Source of the DNA: J084 sp964471405
GTDB lineage: Bacteria; Pseudomonadota; Alphaproteobacteria; Sphingomonadales; Rhodothalassiaceae
DNA length: 64,000 bases
Reading direction: 5' to 3'
Assembly (NCBI GenBank): GCA_964471405.1
Contig: CAYYGH010000001.1
Coordinates: 1 to 64,000 of the forward strand
This document shows, in pieces, positions 54,104-63,014 of the stretch (positions are counted from its first letter, which is position 1; each line of letters begins with the position of its first letter). The position numbers and the translations under genes are program-made. A model generated the notes under the pieces. The model saw only the letters and a list, made by a program, of their open reading frames with translations. It made no database searches and was not told the origin of the DNA.

Positions 54104-54661
54104 CTATTCTTTGCTTTCCGCCTTCTTGCCGCTTTTGGCCTTCTTGCCGGCTGCAGAGCCGGTGCCGCCCGTCTTGCTTGCCGCCTTGCCGGCGGTGGCC
54201 TTCTTTTCGGCCTTTTCGGGGGATGCGGTCCTGGCCTTTGCCGTTTTGCCGGCGCCCTTCGCCGGGGTCTTCTTCGTCGTCTTCTCGCCGGCCTTCGTTT
54301 TTGCCTTGGCGGCTTTCCCGCCCGTTTCGGCCTTGTCCTGCGAGGCGGTCTTGCGCCCGATCTCCAGCACCTTGAGCACGGTCACATGCTGACGGTGGCC
54401 GCGCTTCCTGCGATAGTTGTGGCGGCGCTTCTTCTTGAAGACGATGATCTTGGGCGCGCGGGTCTGCTCCAGAATCTGGGCGGTGACCACGGCATCGGCC
54501 ACCAGCGGCGTGCCGAGCGTGACCGTTTCGCCCTCCGCCAGCAGCAGCACCTGATCCAGGGTTACCGTCGCCCCCGCCTCGCCATCGAGCCGTTCGACCT
54601 TGAGGATGTCTCCGGGAGCCACACGATACTGCTTGCCGCCCGTCTTGACGACTGCGTACAT
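54104..54661 (-). CDS. rplU: 50S ribosomal protein L21 with long Lys/Ala-rich tail
   Basis: L21 binds 23S rRNA. Residues 1-103 are canonical (MYAVVKTGGKQYRVAPGD ... KIIVFKKKRRHNYRRKRGHR QH, then TVLKVLEI). Another 80 or so residues follow, made almost wholly of Lys, Ala, Thr, Gly and Glu in patterns such as KTPAKGAGKTAKA, resembling histone-H1-like tails. Total 185 residues against about 103 for the plain protein. Extended L21 is known in several alphaproteobacteria. The ATG at 54661 has AAGGA seven bases upstream. First gene of the rplU-rpmA-obgE run. Confidence 0.96.
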   Translation of the reverse strand: MYAVVKTGGKQYRVAPGDILKVERLDGEAGATVTLDQVLLLAEGETVTLGTPLVADAVVTAQILEQTRAPKIIVFKKKRRHNYRRKRGHRQHVTVLKVLEIGRKTASQDKAETGGKAAKAKTKAGEKTTKKTPAKGAGKTAKARTASPEKAEKKATAGKAASKTGGTGSAAGKKAKSGKKAESKE

Positions 54662-54842
54662 GGCCTCGTCCTTCATCATTCTTCCGCCGCCCGAACCGGA
54701 CGGTCCCGCCGGACCGTGCTTTGGTTTCCCGTGTAAGGGAGCGAGGATCGTCGCGCCCTGCGGCTCCAGGCTGGCTGTTGTTCTGCCATCCGTTCCGGCC
54801 CGGCAGGTGCCGAAAGCTGCGGACACGGGCCGGGCGCGCCGT

Positions 54843-54872
54843 CCCATAGCCGTGCACCGCTTCGTCTGTCAA
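54843..54872 (-). promoter_or_regulatory. Probable promoter of rplU operon
   Basis: On the minus strand a perfect TTGACA (54867-54872) is followed after 17-18 bases by CTATGG/TATGGG (54843-54849), set in GGCTATGGGAC, which fits the alphaproteobacterial housekeeping pattern TTGACA...GCTA. The untranslated leader would be about 170-180 bases. Confidence 0.6.
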
Positions 54873-54959
54873 GCTGTGCTGCGCCATGGACAGTGCAGAT
54901 GTCTTCCCGCTAGTCTGGTTGCAGGATGTTCGACTGGTCACAGGCGGGAACGAGCCGGG

Positions 54960-55730
54960 ATGGAATTCATCAAACGCTACTGGGACAGTCAGGGTCTTGC
55001 CCATGGCGCGGCACCGGATGCCTCCTGGGCGGACAAGGGATGCATCGCACTCGAAGTGGCAACTCTCATCGAGACGCTGCCGCGGGGGGCGCGGCTGCTG
55101 GATGTCGGATGCGCGAACGGGCATGCGACGTTCCAGGTGGCGCGCGCCGTCGCTCCGAAGGAGATGATCGGTGTCGACTATTCCGAACCGATGATTGCTG
55201 CCGCCCGCGCGCGTCTGGCGGAGGAGGGTGACGGTCTGCCCCTGTCCTTCGAGGTGGCGGATGTCAAGGCGTTGCCCTTTGCTGATCATGCCTTTGACGC
55301 CGTGACCTGCACGCGCGTCCTGATCAATCTGCCGAACTGGGAGGAGCAGCGGCGCGGGATCGAGGAGATGCTGCGCGTCTGCCGGCCGGGAGGACGTGTC
55401 GTTCTGCTCGAGGCCTTCTATGAACCGCTGCAGCGGCTCAATGCGGCCCGCCTGGTGGCCGGTCTTGGGCCGCTCACCGAGCATGACTTCAATCGCTACC
55501 TGAAGGAACAGCGGCTTGCCGCCTTTCTTGAGGGGAAGGAGGTGTCCTGGTCGATCCGTCCATTTGCCGGGATCTATTACATCGGCACGCGGCTGCTGCG
55601 GGAATTGCTGGTGGGAGAACGCATCGAGGGCTTTGACAGCCCCTTCCATGATGCTTTCCGGCAACTGGACGAGCGCTATGATGCCGGCGCCTTTTCCATT
55701 CAGCAGGCGGTCGTGATCGATCTTCCTTAA
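54960..55730 (+). CDS. Class I SAM-dependent methyltransferase
   Basis: A 256-residue methyltransferase. Motif I is GARLLDVGCANGHATFQVA, then GVDYSEPMIAAARARL, VADVKALPFADHAFDAVTC and CRPGGRVVLLEAFYEPL. It resembles the UbiE/sugar or small-molecule methyltransferases and has no membrane segment. Its C-terminal third is specific and not recognised. It converges on the glycosyltransferase gene with 14 bases between stops, which suggests, but does not prove, a role with the sugar genes. Ribosome site weak. Confidence 0.85.
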   Translation: MEFIKRYWDSQGLAHGAAPDASWADKGCIALEVATLIETLPRGARLLDVGCANGHATFQVARAVAPKEMIGVDYSEPMIAAARARLAEEGDGLPLSFEVADVKALPFADHAFDAVTCTRVLINLPNWEEQRRGIEEMLRVCRPGGRVVLLEAFYEPLQRLNAARLVAGLGPLTEHDFNRYLKEQRLAAFLEGKEVSWSIRPFAGIYYIGTRLLRELLVGERIEGFDSPFHDAFRQLDERYDAGAFSIQQAVVIDLP

Positions 55731-55744
55731 AGCGGCAGGCGGTC

Positions 55745-57394
55745 TCAGCGGCGCCCCGCCTGCTTGCGCGCAAACAGAGGCGCCGGGCGGGCGAGCCGAT
55801 CGTCGGCGAGCAGCAGATCGAGAAGGGCGGCCATGCTCGCCTTGCGATCCGAGATTTCCGCCCAGCGCCGGCGGGCGGTCTCGGCAGCCTCTTCTCGCGC
55901 GGCCTCGTCGCCGGCCCACAGCGTGGCGCGGGCGAGATAGTCTTCGGGGCTGTGCACCGTGAATGCCGGCCCTGCCGCAAAGGCGCCGTCGCCATCCGCG
56001 AAGGTGATCACCGGCAGGCCGCAGCCCAGGGCATGGGCCACCGAGCTGCCGCCACCGGCGCGACGCGGGTTGAGATAGAGATGGCAGCGCGAGAGGATCG
56101 CCACGGGGTCGGACTGGAAGCCGAGCGCGGTCGCACGTGCGGCGAGGATGGGATACTGCCGCGCAAGCTCCGGAAAGCGGCGGAACGTGCCGGTGAAGAC
56201 GAGGTGAAGCCCGGGCGCCTTCTCCAGGCAGGAGAGAAGCAGCCGCAGATTGTCGTCAGCGATTTCCTGATCAAGCCGGTTGCCGACGACGACCCCCAGC
56301 ACGGCCTCTTCCGGCAGACGGGAGAGGGCTTCGGGTACCTCCCCCCGGCTCTCGGGCAGGCGATAGGTATAGCGGAAGGGCAGAAAACGCTGGGGGCCCA
56401 GATCGAGCGCCTTCCGGCTTGCGGCCGGTCCCAGGCCGTGAACATGTTCTTCGCCGATCGTGGCGATGTATGTCGCTTCCGTGATCGGGGGCTGAGCGGC
56501 CAGCGGCAGGGTGAGCGTGGTGGTGATCTGACCGGCAAGGTCGGCCGCCACACCGTTGCCGCCGATGTCGATGACCGCAAGCGGGCGGCGTTCGGCGACA
56601 TGGTGGAGAAAGCGGGACAGCCCCTTGCCATGGGGCATGTCGCCTTCGATCTGCCAGAAGGGAAAGGAGCGATCCTTGTAGGTGAGCGGTCTGCGGCCGT
56701 CGAGTTTGCGGGAATGCCTGGCTACAAAGGGCTGGGGAAAGGCCAGCGGCAGCTCATGAGGCATTTCCGGGCTGATGACGATTTCCACCTCATAGCCGAG
56801 TTGGGCGAGGATCTCGGCATAATCGACCAGGTCACGGGTCGGCGCATGCCAGAGATTGACGAACTGCTGCGAAACAAGGATGAGCCGTCGTTCCATTCGC
56901 TGCCTGGGCGCAAGCCAGCGACAGCGCGTGGCGGTTTTCTTGCGCCAGGCCATCACCCGCCGGCGATAGATCTGGCGCAGGCGCAGTCCTCCCTGTTCAG
57001 GGGTGAACAGGCCGGGATGGAGGAAAGCCAGCCGCACGAGCTGCCAGTAGAGGAAATTTTCCTCGCGGTCGCTCCATCGCCCCTTTTCGATGGCCGCGAT
57101 CAGCCGATCGCGGGTCGCCTCACCCGGAGCCTGCTGGCAGGCAAAGGCCTTGAGTGCGACATCCGCATGCGCGTTTGAAGCCTGCCAGTCCGCCAGCACG
57201 CGTTCGGCGATGGCGCGGCGACAACCCGGATCGAGGGCGGCAAAGTCCTGATCCAGCTCCTCGAGCGTCCGGTGAAGCGGTTCGCCATCCACCCGCGTGC
57301 TGCGGGCAAGATCCGCCGCCAGTCCGGCAAGCCGGGTTTCGGCCAGCTGGGCAGGAGACGTCAGCCCCGCATTCCACCCCAAGGCCATTGCCAT
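55745..57394 (-). CDS. GT-B-type glycosyltransferase
   Basis: A 549-residue protein with an N-terminal helical region (about 1-170) not recognised, followed by a glycosyltransferase of two Rossmann-like halves. The first half starts RRLILVSQQFVNLWHAPTRD; the second has VLGVVVGNRLDQ, LHLVFTGTFRRFPEL and the donor-binding end RRAGGGSSVAHALGCGLPVI. It looks like a processive or surface-glycan transferase but the donor is unknown. The last gene of a minus-strand set with an SDR and a sugar aminotransferase; 58 bases separate it from the SDR. Confidence 0.85.
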   Translation of the reverse strand: MAMALGWNAGLTSPAQLAETRLAGLAADLARSTRVDGEPLHRTLEELDQDFAALDPGCRRAIAERVLADWQASNAHADVALKAFACQQAPGEATRDRLIAAIEKGRWSDREENFLYWQLVRLAFLHPGLFTPEQGGLRLRQIYRRRVMAWRKKTATRCRWLAPRQRMERRLILVSQQFVNLWHAPTRDLVDYAEILAQLGYEVEIVISPEMPHELPLAFPQPFVARHSRKLDGRRPLTYKDRSFPFWQIEGDMPHGKGLSRFLHHVAERRPLAVIDIGGNGVAADLAGQITTTLTLPLAAQPPITEATYIATIGEEHVHGLGPAASRKALDLGPQRFLPFRYTYRLPESRGEVPEALSRLPEEAVLGVVVGNRLDQEIADDNLRLLLSCLEKAPGLHLVFTGTFRRFPELARQYPILAARATALGFQSDPVAILSRCHLYLNPRRAGGGSSVAHALGCGLPVITFADGDGAFAAGPAFTVHSPEDYLARATLWAGDEAAREEAAETARRRWAEISDRKASMAALLDLLLADDRLARPAPLFARKQAGRR

Positions 57395-57452
57395 CGCATC
57401 ACCCTTCTCTGTCCTTCAATCCTTTGCCGTCGGCCTTCAAGGGAGGCGCGCC

Positions 57453-58490
57453 CTACAGGATGCGGCCGTCCAGGGCCACCTCCCGGACCAGCCGTTCCGC
57501 ATCCATCAGCGCCTGATACCAGCGCACGGTATAGGCCTGCGGTTCCTCATCGACCTCCCCGCGCTTCAAGGCCTCGTAGATCTCCCGGACACCTTCGGCC
57601 GGATCGCGTGCGGCCATGAATCCGAGATGCCGGGCGGCCTTGCCGGCATCCACGCGGTAGTTGCGGCGGTCGGGATCGTCGGGAGCCATCGTGATCTCGA
57701 CCATGAAGGGCAGATTCTCGCGCACCAGATAGGCCAGCGCCCGAATTTGAACATTGGAATGGGCGATATTGAAAACCTCGCCCGCCACCTGCTCGGCCGG
57801 CGCCTCGATCGCCAGCAGGGCCGCGCGGGCGACATCGCGCACATGCACGAAGGGCCGCCACTGGCGGCCGCCGCCCATGACGATGATCCGTCCGTCACGC
57901 ACGGCATGCAGCGTCATCAGATTGACGGCGAGATCGAAGCGCATGCGGGGCGAGACGCCGAAAAGCGTCGCATTGCGGAAGGCGATCGGCACGAAGCCGT
58001 CACCGGCCAGCGGCAGAATCGCCTCCTCGGCCAGCTGGTTGCAGCGGGCATAGGTGGTAAGCGGCTTCGGCGCGGTCGTCTCGTCGGCAATCGTCTCGCC
58101 GGTATCACCATACACCGAGCAGGAGCTCATCAGCAGATAGCGCTGAACACCGGCCTTCTTCGCCAGGCGCGCGAGCCGGGCACGAGCCTCGAAATTGATC
58201 GCCTGGGTGAGCTGGGGATCAAGCTCGCCGGCAGGGTCGTTGGACAGGGCCGCCATGTCGATGATCGCGTCCACATCGGCCAGATGATCCGGCTCGATCG
58301 CCCGCACGTCCGCCCGAACCGGCGTAAAGGCTCCCCTGGCGCCGCCATTCAGGCGCCGCACGGCTGCCTCCAGTCGCTGGCGACCGAAGAAGAAGCGATC
58401 GAGCGCGATGACGTCATGACCGGCAGCCAGCAGCTCGGGCACCAGCACGCTGCCGATGTACCCGCCGGCGCCCGTGACCAGAATGCGCAT
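57453..58490 (-). CDS. Extended SDR nucleotide-sugar epimerase/dehydratase with Lys-to-Asn change
   Basis: A 345-residue NAD(P)-dependent sugar-nucleotide enzyme. Cofactor motif ILVTGAGGYIGSVLVPELL, then DVDAIIDMAALSND, YLLMSSCSVYGDTGETI with the catalytic Ser/Tyr region, and RPFVHVRDVARA. The active-site motif, normally YxxxK, reads TTYARCNQLAEE: the tyrosine is present and the lysine position is Asn. The lysine is near-universal in SDR catalysis, so either a variant subgroup or changed chemistry is possible. Downstream of the aminotransferase. Confidence 0.88.
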   Translation of the reverse strand: MRILVTGAGGYIGSVLVPELLAAGHDVIALDRFFFGRQRLEAAVRRLNGGARGAFTPVRADVRAIEPDHLADVDAIIDMAALSNDPAGELDPQLTQAINFEARARLARLAKKAGVQRYLLMSSCSVYGDTGETIADETTAPKPLTTYARCNQLAEEAILPLAGDGFVPIAFRNATLFGVSPRMRFDLAVNLMTLHAVRDGRIIVMGGGRQWRPFVHVRDVARAALLAIEAPAEQVAGEVFNIAHSNVQIRALAYLVRENLPFMVEITMAPDDPDRRNYRVDAGKAARHLGFMAARDPAEGVREIYEALKRGEVDEEPQAYTVRWYQALMDAERLVREVALDGRIL

Positions 58491-58538
58491 CGCCAGATCC
58501 TTCCCGTTTTCCGCCTCCGGTTCCCGGATGTCCGGTCC

Positions 58539-59693
58539 TCATTCGTCCTCTTCGTCTGCCAGCAAGAGACGTGCCAGGGTGGTGATCACCTCGTCCTGTT
58601 CCTCTTCCTTGAGATCGGGATAGAGCGGCAGCGAAAATGTCCCCGCTCCCCATCGGGTTGCGACGGGGAAGCCCCTGTCCGCCCGTTTCCAGCCCAGGTA
58701 TTGCCGCCAGTAGCTGGTCTGGGGCACGGCGCGGTAGTTGACGGTTGCCCCGATGCCCGATGCTGTCAGCCGCGCCAGCAGGCGATCCCGCCTGGCCGGC
58801 TGCACCCATACGGGAAAGAGGTGATGGGCGTGCACCGAATCCGCCCGCCAGTGGGGGAAGACGATCTCGTCCGTGATGGCGGAGAGTTTTTCCCGGTAGC
58901 GTCGGGCGAGCGCCTCGCGCCGGCGGCGGTTGTCCTCCACATGGGCGATCTGATCGGGCAGAAGGGCCGCCAGAATGTCCGGCAGATTGGCCTTGGTGCC
59001 GAGCCGCAGCATGTCCCAGTGGCGATAGCGGCCGCCGGAAAAGCGGTCGGCGGCCCCGGCGGACATGCCGTGAAGCCGTGTCTGACGGATGCGCTCGGCC
59101 AGTTCCGCATCGCGGGTGATCACCGCGCCGCCCTCGCCGCAGGTCACGTTCTTGGTGGCGTAGAAGGAGAAGATCGCCGCTTGGGACACCGCTCCGGGCC
59201 GCAGACCGTCGCGGCTGCCCTCGAAGCAGTGGGCCGCGTCTTCGATGAGGAGGATTCCATGACGCTCGGCGACCGCCGCAAGCTCCCGCATCGGTGCCAT
59301 CTGGCCATAGAGATGGACGGGGATTGCCGCGCGCGTGCGCGGCGTGATTGCCGCTTCCAGTCCTTCGGGCGTCATCATCAGGGTCTCGGGGTCCACATCC
59401 ACGAAGACGGGCGTGGCCCCCACCAGCGCCACGACATTCGCGGTGGCGATGAAGGTCATCGCCGGGACGATCACCTCGTCCCCGGGCCCGATGTCGAGGG
59501 CCAGCAGCGTGGCGATCGCCCCGTTCGTCCAGGAATTGGTCAGCAGGGCGTGGGGCACGCCGAAGAAGGAGGCGAGCTGCTCTTCCACCTCCCGGCCGAC
59601 AGGGCCGCTTGAGAGCATCGGCGTGGCAAGCACGCGCGCAATCGCTTCAGCCTGCTCCGGACGCAAGCCATGGCGATAGAACGGCACGGGCAT
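58539..59693 (-). CDS. DegT/DnrJ/EryC1/StrS-family sugar aminotransferase
   Basis: A PLP-dependent nucleotide-sugar aminotransferase of 384 residues. Seen: FGVPHALLTNSWTNGAIATLL, PGDEVIVPAMTFIATANVV, IPVHLYGQMAPM, LIEDAAHCFEG and the PLP lysine in FSFYATKNVTCGEGGAVIT, then RLGTKANLPDILAALL and late YRAVPQTSYWRQ. Such enzymes make amino sugars for O-antigen, capsule or protein glycosylation. Start ATG 59693 has AAGGA eight bases before it; a longer frame upstream is not family-like. First gene of the sugar set, behind a CtrA-like box. Confidence 0.93.
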   Translation of the reverse strand: MPVPFYRHGLRPEQAEAIARVLATPMLSSGPVGREVEEQLASFFGVPHALLTNSWTNGAIATLLALDIGPGDEVIVPAMTFIATANVVALVGATPVFVDVDPETLMMTPEGLEAAITPRTRAAIPVHLYGQMAPMRELAAVAERHGILLIEDAAHCFEGSRDGLRPGAVSQAAIFSFYATKNVTCGEGGAVITRDAELAERIRQTRLHGMSAGAADRFSGGRYRHWDMLRLGTKANLPDILAALLPDQIAHVEDNRRRREALARRYREKLSAITDEIVFPHWRADSVHAHHLFPVWVQPARRDRLLARLTASGIGATVNYRAVPQTSYWRQYLGWKRADRGFPVATRWGAGTFSLPLYPDLKEEEQDEVITTLARLLLADEEDE

Positions 59694-60109
59694 CGTGAGC
59701 ATCCTTGTTTTTTCAGGCTCTCGGCCATGCGGGCTGCCGGAGACCTGTTCCGTCATCCCTGCTAGCCGCCTCGGCCTTACCAAGCCGTTAACCCTGAACG
59801 CCTGCTCCTGCCGGCACCGCACCTGGCGCGCCATTGCCGCTGGGCGTGCATGGTGCAAACGAAAACGTTCTCTTTCGGGACAGATCATGTTGCAGAAAAG
59901 ACACATCTTAAAATTTTTTTCCGAATTGCGGATATCCCGCCCTTGTGTGCGGTCGGCATGGCTGACTACGCTGTCAGAGTGGGGTGGAACGGGCAGCCGA
60001 GGGGCCTTTTGGCTTTCGGCTGAGAAAGCAGGGCTTGCTGCCGGGAATCGGGAACGTCCGAACGAGGGGATGAGAGACTGGAGCATTCTCGCAGGCAGGG
60101 AGACGAACC
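59694..60109. other. 416-base divergent regulatory region
   Basis: Separates the sugar aminotransferase (minus) from the TonB-dependent receptor (plus). It contains the CtrA-like box at 59777 and an AT-rich block with a run of T at about 59905-59920. TTGTGTG at 59943 with GCTGACTAC eleven bases later is a possible housekeeping promoter for the receptor. No gene. Confidence 0.5.
59777..59791 (-). promoter_or_regulatory. CtrA-like box upstream of sugar aminotransferase
   Basis: TTAC-N7-TTAA followed by CC, one mismatch from TTAA-N7-TTAA(CC). It is 84 bases from the aminotransferase ATG. Polar or holdfast-type polysaccharide genes are known CtrA targets in the class; binding here is inference. 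Confidence 0.4.
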
Positions 60110-62815
60110 ATGCGGTCCAGGCAGGAAAGCATATCCAGGAGAACCGCCGGATGGTGCGGAAAAGCCGGCATGTGGGCCTTGGGCGGCTGTTGTGCGGTCG
60201 TGGCGCTGGCGGTGGGGGGTGCGCAGGCCGGCGAGGCGCCGTTGGCAGGAAAAGCCCCTGCCGCACAGGCACGGGCGGCAGCCGTCCGGCAGGACGGCAT
60301 GGCGCAGGCGGCGGCCGGGGCGCAACGGGCTGCTGACGCGCCGCAGGGTGAAAAGCCGGAGGCGGCAGAAGAAGAGGCCATCGAGCAGATCGTCGTCATC
60401 GGCACGCGTCGCCGGGATCGCACCGTGGCCGACAGTCCCGTGCCGATCGATGTGATCGGAGCGGATGCGATGCTCTCGGACGGCTTCACCGAGACCAATC
60501 TGGTGCTGGCCAATCTGCTGCCCAGCTTCAATTTCCCCCAGCCTTCGATCACCGACGGCACCGATTCGATCCGGCCGGCAACGCTGCGCGGGCTCGGTCC
60601 GGATCAGACGCTGGTGCTGGTCAACGGCAAGCGGCGGCACACCTCGGCCCTGCTCAATCTCAACGGCTCGGTCGGGCGCGGGTCGAGCGCCGTGGACCTC
60701 AATGCGATCCCGGTCTCGGCCATCCAGCGCATCGAGGTGCTGCGGGATGGTGCGGCGGCGCAGTATGGCTCGGATGCGATCGCCGGCGTCATCAACATCG
60801 TGCTCAAGGATTCGCCGGAAGGCGGTTCCCTGTCGGCCACCTACGGGCAGTTCGTGACCACGCTCGACGGCGTGCCGGACATTGCCGGCGTGGCGCTGGA
60901 TGAGAACGGTCTGCCGATGCTCGATGAGCGCGGCAATATCGTCCTCATCCCCACCGGCAAGAACCGCAAGGCGCATGATGGGGAGACGATCACCGTGCGC
61001 GGCGATCTCGGCCTGCCGATCGGTTCCGACGGCTTCTTCCACATTGCCGGGGAATGGCGGGATCGCAATCCCACCAATCGCGCCGGGTTTGATCCAAGGC
61101 CGCAGTTTCCCGACCTGTCGGACCCGCGCGAGATCACCTTCAACCGGCTGAACCATCGCTTCGGCAATTCGGATCTGCGCGATATCAATGTCTTCTACAA
61201 CGCCGGCGTTCCGATTACGGACGCATTCGAATTCTACTCCTTCGGTTCGCTCAGCGACCGGCGCAGCGAAAGTGCCGGCTTCTATCGCCGCGCCAAGGAC
61301 TCGCGCAATGTGCCCGAGATCCATCCCGACGGTTTCCTGCCGATGATTCTCATCAATGTGAACGACTGGTCGGCAGCCGGCGGGATCCGGGGCGAGGCGG
61401 GTGGCTGGAACCTGGATACCAGTGCGGTCTGGGGCGTGGACGAGGTGAACTTCGGTGTCACCAACAGTGTCAACACCTCGCTGGGGCCGCTCAGCCCCAC
61501 CGAATTCGATGCCGGCGCCCTGCGCTTCCGGCAGCTGACCTGGAATGCCGACTTGCAGCGTGAATTCGATGTGCCGGGACTTGCCTCGCCGCTTTCCGTC
61601 GCCCTGGGTGGCGAATATCGCGACGAACGCTATCAGGTGATCGCCGGCGAGCCGGCCTCCTATATCAAGGGACCATTCCCGGGAGCAGCCGGCTCCCAGG
61701 TCTTTCCAGGCTTTCAGCCCTCCAACGAGGTGACGGGCGACCGCCATTCCTGGGCCTTCTATACCGAGCTCGATGCGGATGTGACGAATGCCTGGAACAT
61801 CTCGGTGGCGGGGCGCTTCGAGGACTATTCCGACTTCGGATCGACCGTGAACGGCAAGTTCGCCACCCGCTATCAGCTCCTGCCCGAGCTGGCCGTGCGG
61901 GGCTCGGTCTCCTCCGGCTTCCGGGCCCCCTCGCTCTCACAGCGGTTCTTCACCTCCACCGCCACCGTCTTCATCGGGGGCGTGCCCTTCGAGGTCGGCA
62001 CCTTCCCGGTCGAAAGTCCAGTGGCTGAGGCGCTGGGTGCCCGGCCGCTCAAGCCGGAAAAATCGCTCAATCTTTCGGCGGGCCTTGTGGCCGATCCCAC
62101 GCCCGAGCTCAACATCACGCTCGACTACTACCGGATCACGATCGACAAGCGCATTGTGCTGACGGAAAATCTTCCGCCCTCCATCGTGGTGCCGATTCTG
62201 GAGGCGGCCGGGATATCCGGTGTCCAGCGGGCACGATTCTTCATCAACGGTATCGACACCCGCACGCAGGGGATCGATCTGGTCGCGACCTGGAAACGGG
62301 ATCTCGACCGCTGGGGACGGATCGATTTTACCGCCGGCTTCAACTACAACACGACCAAGATCACCCGCTTCCGCGCAGCACCGGGCCCGCTGGCGGCCGT
62401 GGATCTGACCGGCGAGGATCTTTTCAGCCGGCGCGAACAGCTGCGCTTCGAGAAGGGGCAGCCCAAGACCAAGCTCAATCTCACGCTCAACTGGTTCTGG
62501 CGCGCCCTCAAGGTGACGCTGCGCACGAACCGCTACGGCAAGGTGCTCGATCCGGGCTCGCGGGAAGTCTTTGACGAGCAGCTCTCGGCCAAATGGGTGA
62601 CGGACATCTCGGTGGCCTATGATTTTACGGACTGGTTCACCCTGGAGGCCGGCGCCAACAACGTCTTTGACACCTATCCCGACGTCTCGCCCACGGGGCG
62701 GCGGCCGGATGGCGGCTTTTTCTCGGTCTTCAACCAGATCTTTCCCTATTCGAACTTCTCGCCCTTCGGCTTCAATGGCCGCTTCATCTATGCGCGGGGC
62801 AGCCTGCACTGGTAG
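60110..62815 (+). CDS. TonB-dependent outer membrane receptor
   Basis: A 901-residue outer membrane active transporter. Signal peptide through about residue 40 (GGCCAVVALAVGGAQA), an Ala/Gln/Lys-rich spacer, the TonB box region EEEAIEQIVVIGTRRRDRTV, a plug (SPVPIDVIGADAM, RPATLRGLGPDQTLVLVNGK, IEVLRDGAAAQYGSDAIAGV) and a long barrel with late GNVFDTYPD-like GANNVFDTYPDVSPTGR and terminal aromatic ARGSLHW. The substrate is unknown; the group is large in oligotrophic alphaproteobacteria and often takes up glycans, peptides or small organics. GGGAG lies eight bases before ATG. Terminator follows at 62878. Confidence 0.96.
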   Translation: MRSRQESISRRTAGWCGKAGMWALGGCCAVVALAVGGAQAGEAPLAGKAPAAQARAAAVRQDGMAQAAAGAQRAADAPQGEKPEAAEEEAIEQIVVIGTRRRDRTVADSPVPIDVIGADAMLSDGFTETNLVLANLLPSFNFPQPSITDGTDSIRPATLRGLGPDQTLVLVNGKRRHTSALLNLNGSVGRGSSAVDLNAIPVSAIQRIEVLRDGAAAQYGSDAIAGVINIVLKDSPEGGSLSATYGQFVTTLDGVPDIAGVALDENGLPMLDERGNIVLIPTGKNRKAHDGETITVRGDLGLPIGSDGFFHIAGEWRDRNPTNRAGFDPRPQFPDLSDPREITFNRLNHRFGNSDLRDINVFYNAGVPITDAFEFYSFGSLSDRRSESAGFYRRAKDSRNVPEIHPDGFLPMILINVNDWSAAGGIRGEAGGWNLDTSAVWGVDEVNFGVTNSVNTSLGPLSPTEFDAGALRFRQLTWNADLQREFDVPGLASPLSVALGGEYRDERYQVIAGEPASYIKGPFPGAAGSQVFPGFQPSNEVTGDRHSWAFYTELDADVTNAWNISVAGRFEDYSDFGSTVNGKFATRYQLLPELAVRGSVSSGFRAPSLSQRFFTSTATVFIGGVPFEVGTFPVESPVAEALGARPLKPEKSLNLSAGLVADPTPELNITLDYYRITIDKRIVLTENLPPSIVVPILEAAGISGVQRARFFINGIDTRTQGIDLVATWKRDLDRWGRIDFTAGFNYNTTKITRFRAAPGPLAAVDLTGEDLFSRREQLRFEKGQPKTKLNLTLNWFWRALKVTLRTNRYGKVLDPGSREVFDEQLSAKWVTDISVAYDFTDWFTLEAGANNVFDTYPDVSPTGRRPDGGFFSVFNQIFPYSNFSPFGFNGRFIYARGSLHW

Positions 62816-62877
62816 GCGATGCCGCCTAGCCGGTGACGAAGGGGCCGGCAGACGCGCCGGCATGAGAGAACATCGGG

Positions 62878-62910
62878 ACCGGTGGCGACGTGGTTCGCCA
62901 CCGGTTTCCT
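62878..62910 (+). terminator. Rho-independent terminator after TonB receptor
   Basis: ACCGGTGGCGA (62878-62888) pairs perfectly with TCGCCACCGGT (62895-62905) around a six-base loop and is followed by TTCCTTGT. A smaller GC hairpin (GCCGGC...GCCGGC) precedes it. Confidence 0.8.
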
Positions 62911-63014
62911 TGTCCGTGATACAGATGTTCTTGAAATGTTCTCAAATCTGCGATAGGGTGGTTTTCGGCTCCGCCGGTGGGGAACAGGCAGGCAACAGGC
63001 GGCGGGACGATGCC

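Noticed and set aside
58539..60272. A 577-residue version of the sugar aminotransferase
   Set aside because: The extra 190 residues are Pro/Arg-rich, cross the divergent promoter region and lack a ribosome site; the family start and AAGGA are at 59693.
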